This document shows, one piece after another, positions 43,947 to 47,764 of a DNA stretch of 47,764 nucleotides (positions are counted from its first letter, which is position 1; every line of letters starts with the position of its first letter). A model generated the notes under the pieces. It was given only the letters and a program-made list of their open reading frames with translations. It did not search any database and was not told where the DNA came from. A program made the translations under genes and the position numbers. The stretch is from Nitrospirota bacterium. GTDB taxonomy: Bacteria; Nitrospirota; Nitrospiria; Nitrospirales; Nitrospiraceae. The DNA is taken from the NCBI GenBank assembly GCA_030682135.1, contig JAUXQT010000112.1, positions 1 through 47,764 of the forward strand. Direction: 5' to 3'.

Positions 43947-44458
43947 ATTTTCTCTTCAGAAATCTTTCGGTCGGACTGAGCGAGGGAGATGTCTTGGTCG
44001 TCTGAAATCGTCTCGTGAGGGGCTGGGTGACTCACCATGAGTCATGAATCGAGGGAGATATAGGCTGCTGCGATGGAAGTGAGGAGCTTTTGAGCGATCG
44101 ACGGCACACCGTGATGCGCAATCCAGCATGGTCACCGTCGAGATACCTCGACGATCAATAACGCATGAACGTTCGTCGTGAAGATGGATGTCGAGCGACG
44201 TAGCAATCACGGAATCCATTCAGCCGGTGCATCCTTTGTTGTGGGATTGGCATCTGGGCAGTCCTGGGAAGGCATTCCGGTTCCCCGCCGCTATGGCCGT
44301 AGCGGCGAGGGTGGGTGAAAGTCCAAGAGCCCATAGATCAATGGGGAGCGGCAGGGAACAGTAAGGGTAGGGTGAAGCAAATTACGGCTTGGACCGCTCT
44401 AGAACTCACGGTTTCGAAGAACAGGTGGGGCAATCGTTCAGCCCGGCCAGCTACGCTC
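43947..44458. other. 512-bp gap with structured-looking stretch
   Basis: No protein gene. Around 44280-44360 there are stems CGCCGCTA/TAGCGGCG (44286-44308) and CCCAT/ATGGG (44331-44345), with GGGTGGGTGAAAGTCC between them. The GTGAAAGTCC phrase resembles group II intron domain I, but no reverse transcriptase or intron end is present. Confidence 0.3.
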
Positions 44459-44662
44459 TAGCAGGCTGTGGAAAAACTCGTTGTATGCGAAACAACGGCC
44501 AACGTACTCCGAGTGGCGCCGCGGCCTGAACAACCACAGGATGCTCAAAAAGGCCGTTCAGCAAGGCCGCAGCGAACGAAGAGGCGAGGCGTACGGGTTG
44601 GTACGTTGAGCCTCTTCGTGAAGTGAGAACGCCGCTGGCGGACTTTTTCAGCATCCTGCTAG
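44459..44662 (+). repeat. Palindromic element P, full copy
   Basis: 204 bp. Starts TAGCAGGCTGTGGAAAAACTC and ends GACTTTTTCAGCATCCTGCTA, so the two ends are inverted repeats. The part from about 44536 to the end equals the short copies. Its last bases form the stop codon of msrB on the minus strand (44659-44661). Confidence 0.88.
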
Positions 44663-45078
44663 GCTGGGGTAAATTTCAGCGAGACGCCGTTAATACAGTA
44701 GCGCAGTCCGGTCGGCTTCGGGCCATCATCGAAGATATGACCCTGGTGGCCGCCGCAGCGGGCACAGTGCACTTCGGTGCGGGTCATGAAGAATTTTGAA
44801 TCGGTGCGCGTCTCCACCACCTTCGGATCGATCGGCTGCCAGAAGCTGGGCCAGCCGGTGCCGCTATCGAACTTATGCTCCGATGAATAAGCGGGCAGGT
44901 CGCAGCCCACGCAGTAGTAGGTGCCGGATGCATGATTCTCATGGAGCGGACTCGTGAATGCCCGCTCCGTGTCTTCATGGCGCAAGACCTGATAGGCCGC
45001 AGGCGACAGTTGCTTCTTCCACTCGTCGTCAGTCTTCGTCACTTTCATAATGGCGGGGATCTCAACTTTTTGAGCCAT
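44659..45078 (-). CDS. msrB: Peptide-methionine (R)-S-oxide reductase
   Basis: 139 residues, the normal MsrB size, from ATG preceded by AAAGGAGAAGTCCT. Zinc cysteines are at C56/C59 (YYCVGCD) and C105/C108 (HCARCGG), the GWPSFW block is at 75-80, and the catalytic Cys128 is in RYCING. It reduces methionine-R-sulfoxide in oxidised proteins, using thioredoxin. The stop codon TAG lies in the first bases of element P read on this strand. No regulatory site recognised. Cytoplasmic, since no signal peptide is present. Confidence 0.95.
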   Translation of the reverse strand: MAQKVEIPAIMKVTKTDDEWKKQLSPAAYQVLRHEDTERAFTSPLHENHASGTYYCVGCDLPAYSSEHKFDSGTGWPSFWQPIDPKVVETRTDSKFFMTRTEVHCARCGGHQGHIFDDGPKPTGLRYCINGVSLKFTPA

Positions 45079-45521
45079 AGGACTTCTCCTTTATCGCGTC
45101 AGAGGGGAATGTGATGGTCAGTCGAATGACTGAACCAATCCTTACATATGCCAATACGGAAGGGCAAGGCGAAGGTGTGTGCGACAGAGACGGTTGCCCC
45201 ACCTGCTCCGGCACTTCGGCGCGACCACACTACGTTTCTCATCTGCTCGATGCCGAAACTCGCTCCGTTCCTCGCTTCGCATGAACGGAGCTTCGAACAT
45301 CGACATCGCCAGCCGGAAGCTGGTCGCATCTGATCAACAAGTGTAGTGCCCGCGCCTTTGTGCAAGTTGCAGGCAGGGCCACCGTCTCAGCCGTACGTGT
45401 GAAATGAGGGAATTAAGAATCGCGTACCTCCGCTCCTCCGGTGACGCGGGCACCGAGCCCCGGCTTCTTAGGGAGAGAAGGATTGAGAAATGTAGTGAGA
45501 AAAGAACTGGATATGCGCAGC
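45079..45521. other. 443-bp gap with a small hairpin
   Basis: GCTCCGTTC (45262-45270) pairs with GAACGGAGC (45283-45291), nine perfect pairs around a 12-base loop. No supported gene; several small open frames look like chance. Confidence 0.4.
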
Positions 45522-46958
45522 TTAGTTCGGGGATGGCGGATGTGCGGCGGCGTCGGCTTCAAGGTCGCGCAGGAGGCGCTGAAATTCTTTGTCGTTCCGG
45601 AGCAGTCTGGACGCGGCGAGGAGGAGGCGATCGAGCTCCTTGTCGGTCAGCGCCAGGTTCGTGGGAATGTTCATGAGCTGTGCCTGTTCCTCCGGGTCTG
45701 CCACCTCCGTGAAGCTGGCGTTGATGAAATAGATGTCGGCATCGGGTGCAAAGATACCGTCCGTGCCTGGCGGCCGCTGGCGGAGTTCCCTTCGCCATTG
45801 AGACACTGCCTGACGCATAAGTTCAGCGGTGTCGGTGGAGTAGCGGTTGATCGGAATGTCGACTAGGGCCCGGCTCACCCGCATGAGGCCGGGGATTTCG
45901 TTTAGCATGTACTGGTCCGGGTTCGGCGTGGTCTCGGCACTGACCATCAGATAGACCAGCTTTCTGATCTTCTTCGCGCCCAGCGACTGTAAGGTCGATT
46001 CCAGGTCGCCGACGTAGGCCGTGTTCTCCAGTACCTCGCGCATGCCGATATTGTCTGACAGCCCGCCATCCAGGAGATGCACATAGGGGCGCTTCTTGGG
46101 ATCCAGATACGACCGTAGTTCGTTCGCCCGCTGCCGGCCCCACGAGGTCGATGTCTCTTTCTGGAGCACCACCGGCGGGATATATCCGCATTGCCCGGCA
46201 TAGTTCGTCATCGAAATCGGGCTAAGAATCAGCGGCAACGCGGCTGATGAGGAGGCCGCCACCGAGATCGGGAGTTGGCTGAGGTCGGAACAGATCAGGT
46301 CGAACTGCCGTTGATTGAATTCGAACCGCGAAAGGCTGGCCATATCGGACGCGTGAATGAAGACCATCGGCCGCCGGCGCTGCGCAACCAGATCGCCGAA
46401 TGTGTGCCCGTCGAACAGCGCTTCATCAAGGAGTTCGGAAAAGACATGGGCCCTGCCGAAATAGGGAGACCAGAGCCGGAGCCAGTTGGACGGCGACCGG
46501 AAGATCCGCGAACGCAGCTCGCTCTCCCAGTCCTTCCGGAGAAAGCGATATTCGAAGTCGTGAAAAATGCGGTCGCCGTAGAGGGCGTAGTAGGCCGCCG
46601 TAAAGCTGCCGCCCGAGAGGGCATTGATGATGTTCAGCTCATCGAGCAGCCGCTTATCGACACCGTCCCACCGGATCGGCGTCCGCGCCAGCTCCCGTAA
46701 CACGCCGTACGATAAGGCCGAAGCCCGTGCGCCGCCACCGGAGAATGATGAAACGATGAACAGTCCGTCCGTGCTGCCGGTTTTGGACGGAGGCAGGTTC
46801 GTGGAGCGATACCCGTAATCCGCATCATACTGACCTAGCGGCGCATTCATCGTCGGACGTACGTACTGGCAGCCGGTCAAAACGCTCATCAGACCAATGG
46901 CCAGCCCTGCCGCCGCCAACCGGCCAATACCACATATCTGTTGCGAGGAGACAGCCAT
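45522..46958 (-). CDS. Patatin-like phospholipase lipoprotein
   Basis: 478 residues. N-terminus AAAGLAIGLMSVLTGC with a lipobox Cys. The patatin fold starts SSFSGGGARASALSYG, giving the oxyanion glycines; the nucleophile region is NALSGGSFTAAYYAL (S-G-G-S, the cPLA2-like form of G-x-S-x-G) and the catalytic Asp is in LDGGLSDNIG. It should hydrolyse acyl esters of phospholipids, anchored to a membrane facing the periplasm. The length and signal fit the family of large bacterial patatins. No neighbours in operon. The start ATG lies 84 bases after a DUF1810 gene of the same strand, so co-transcription is possible. Confidence 0.88.
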   Translation of the reverse strand: MAVSSQQICGIGRLAAAGLAIGLMSVLTGCQYVRPTMNAPLGQYDADYGYRSTNLPPSKTGSTDGLFIVSSFSGGGARASALSYGVLRELARTPIRWDGVDKRLLDELNIINALSGGSFTAAYYALYGDRIFHDFEYRFLRKDWESELRSRIFRSPSNWLRLWSPYFGRAHVFSELLDEALFDGHTFGDLVAQRRRPMVFIHASDMASLSRFEFNQRQFDLICSDLSQLPISVAASSSAALPLILSPISMTNYAGQCGYIPPVVLQKETSTSWGRQRANELRSYLDPKKRPYVHLLDGGLSDNIGMREVLENTAYVGDLESTLQSLGAKKIRKLVYLMVSAETTPNPDQYMLNEIPGLMRVSRALVDIPINRYSTDTAELMRQAVSQWRRELRQRPPGTDGIFAPDADIYFINASFTEVADPEEQAQLMNIPTNLALTDKELDRLLLAASRLLRNDKEFQRLLRDLEADAAAHPPSPN

Positions 46959-47042
46959 TGGCAGCGAAGGGTACGCGGGAGGCAGAGGGGAGTCAAGGAT
47001 GGAACAGTGGATTGCCTACGTGGCAATAACATCACTCGTTCG

Positions 47043-47477
47043 CTAGGACTGTTGCTGCGCCAGGAGGTCGAGCGTCAAGGTGTCGGGCTTGCCGTCAAAA
47101 TACTTGAGCAGGGCATTTTTGAAGATTTTGTTGTCGGTGGTCGCAGTCATGAACAAGGTCAGGCATGACCGGAATTTCAGATTGTCCGGATAGCCGAATA
47201 TCTGTTCAGCGCTGCGCCCGTTTACGTTGAGGACAAGTTGCGTACATTCTCTGAGCCTTGGACCCAGGACAGGATGTTGCAGATAGGCTTTGGCCTCTTC
47301 GAGAGAGGTCATGGCGAACTTCTCTGCCATCGCACTGTGACCAAGACCTGTGATCTGGGGAACGATAAACCAGATCCAGTGACTGGACTTTCTCCCGGCC
47401 CGTAGTTCATCAAGAACTGTCTCGTAGACGCGATCTTGTGCGTCAAGGAAGCGTTGGAGATGATAATCGTCAGTCAT
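47043..47477 (-). CDS. DUF1810 family protein
   Basis: 144 residues from ATG. The family marks are FLDAQDRVYETVLDELRAG, HWIWFIVPQITGLGHSAMA, and the later YLQHPVLGPRLRECTQLVL and DNLKFRSCLTLFM. DUF1810 proteins (PF08837) are about this length, usually cytoplasmic and all-helical, sometimes with nucleotide-related neighbours; their function is not established. No membrane segment. Likely transcribed with the patatin gene downstream. Confidence 0.9.
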   Translation of the reverse strand: MTDDYHLQRFLDAQDRVYETVLDELRAGRKSSHWIWFIVPQITGLGHSAMAEKFAMTSLEEAKAYLQHPVLGPRLRECTQLVLNVNGRSAEQIFGYPDNLKFRSCLTLFMTATTDNKIFKNALLKYFDGKPDTLTLDLLAQQQS

Positions 47478-47628
47478 GGACGGTACTCACCGATGCACCG
47501 ATCTAATTAGCGGGTATCAGAAGTCTACGGTAAAGTCGAAGGGGCATATAGAGGGGGCCTCGGAAATTCTGACAGTGTGATAAGTGGTAGCCTGGCTTCA
47601 CCTAAGCCACCAGCGGGTGGCAAACTAG

Positions 47629-47764
47629 GGCCTGTTAACACTAACGCAAGCCCTCAACGATCAACGCGAAATTGATGAACGCGACGAACATGACATCGAG
47701 TTTTTCAAACCGCGAGAAGATGCGCCGAAATCCCTTAAGCCGACGGAACAGTCGTTCGATCTCA
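47629..47764 (-). mobile_element. End of an IS5-family element, cut by window
   Basis: The minus strand reads EIERLFRRLKGFRRIFSRFE and then KLDVMFVAFINFALIVEGLR before a stop at 47641-47643, the normal C-terminus of IS5-type (IS427-like) transposases. GGGCCTGTTAACAC right after it is probably the terminal inverted repeat. The rest of the element is outside the window, so intactness cannot be judged. It is convergent with no gene here. Confidence 0.8.

Noticed and set aside
44240-44440. Cobalamin riboswitch
   Set aside because: GTGAAAGTCC appears, but the B12-box and adjoining conserved stems are missing and no B12 gene follows.

Overview
The window looks like bacterial chromosome from a GC-rich, Gram-negative-type genome. 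Outer-membrane lipid A deacylase-like, lipoprotein and periplasmic genes sit beside ordinary housekeeping genes. The mixture (NnrS, DUF3422, small c-type cytochrome, many palindromic intergenic repeats of the 'CTCGCGCAACGCGCGGCC' kind) made me think of Nitrospira (Nitrospirota). That is an inference from gene content and style, not from a marker gene. No rRNA, tRNA or CRISPR array was seen.

Layout. 1-1.8 kb: end of a GlcF/LutA/HdrB-like Fe-S protein, a membrane-anchored two-haem-motif cytochrome and a ThiS/MoaD-like protein. 1.9-5.2 kb: a secreted protein of unknown function and the HrpB helicase. 5.3-11.6 kb: a small hypothetical protein, a DeaD-type RNA helicase with DbpA-type C-terminal domain, inorganic pyrophosphatase, a PagL-like outer-membrane deacylase and a sensor diguanylate cyclase. 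11.9-18 kb: a lone SF2 helicase, a secreted beta-sandwich repeat protein, an alpha/beta-hydrolase lipoprotein and release factor 3. 18-23 kb is an accessory patch: an HTH-HNH fusion, a VapBC pair between two direct repeats, an antitoxin whose RelE-like toxin has lost its start, a haem-barrel-like protein and several repeat copies. 23-28.4 kb: two response-regulator proteins (one PilZ-REC), a DUF1566 protein, a HEAT-repeat lipoprotein, a Crp/Fnr regulator and an exported helical protein. 28.5-36.5 kb: GNAT acetyltransferase, NnrS, methyltransferase, DUF3422, CPA2-type antiporter, a galE gene broken by an amber codon, a phosphoesterase and a hypothetical protein. 36.7-42.5 kb: BaiN/HI0933 flavoprotein, AccA and DnaE. 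42.5-47.8 kb: repeats, a deleted IS3 remnant, a 20-residue lysine-rich peptide gene, MsrB, a patatin-like lipoprotein, a DUF1810 protein and the end of an IS5-type transposase.

The genes do not form one system. Themes are c-di-GMP signalling (a GGDEF protein with an RxxD site and a PilZ-REC protein), stress and nitrosative response (NnrS, MsrB, Crp/Fnr) and RNA/translation housekeeping (HrpB, DeaD, RF3). The most unusual features are: (1) galE with TAG exactly at the catalytic lysine codon; (2) a roughly 205-bp inverted-repeat element with full copies at 21.0 and 44.5 kb, shorter 125-bp copies at 1.8 and 13.5 kb and a remnant at 5.2 kb, usually placed right at a stop codon; (3) paired palindromic repeats called A and B here; (4) a 20-residue Lys/Ala peptide with its own ribosome-binding site, promoter-like boxes and hairpin; (5) the direct repeats around vapBC; (6) a repeat that encodes the tail of a small Cys-rich protein. 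I found no clearly new multi-gene system.
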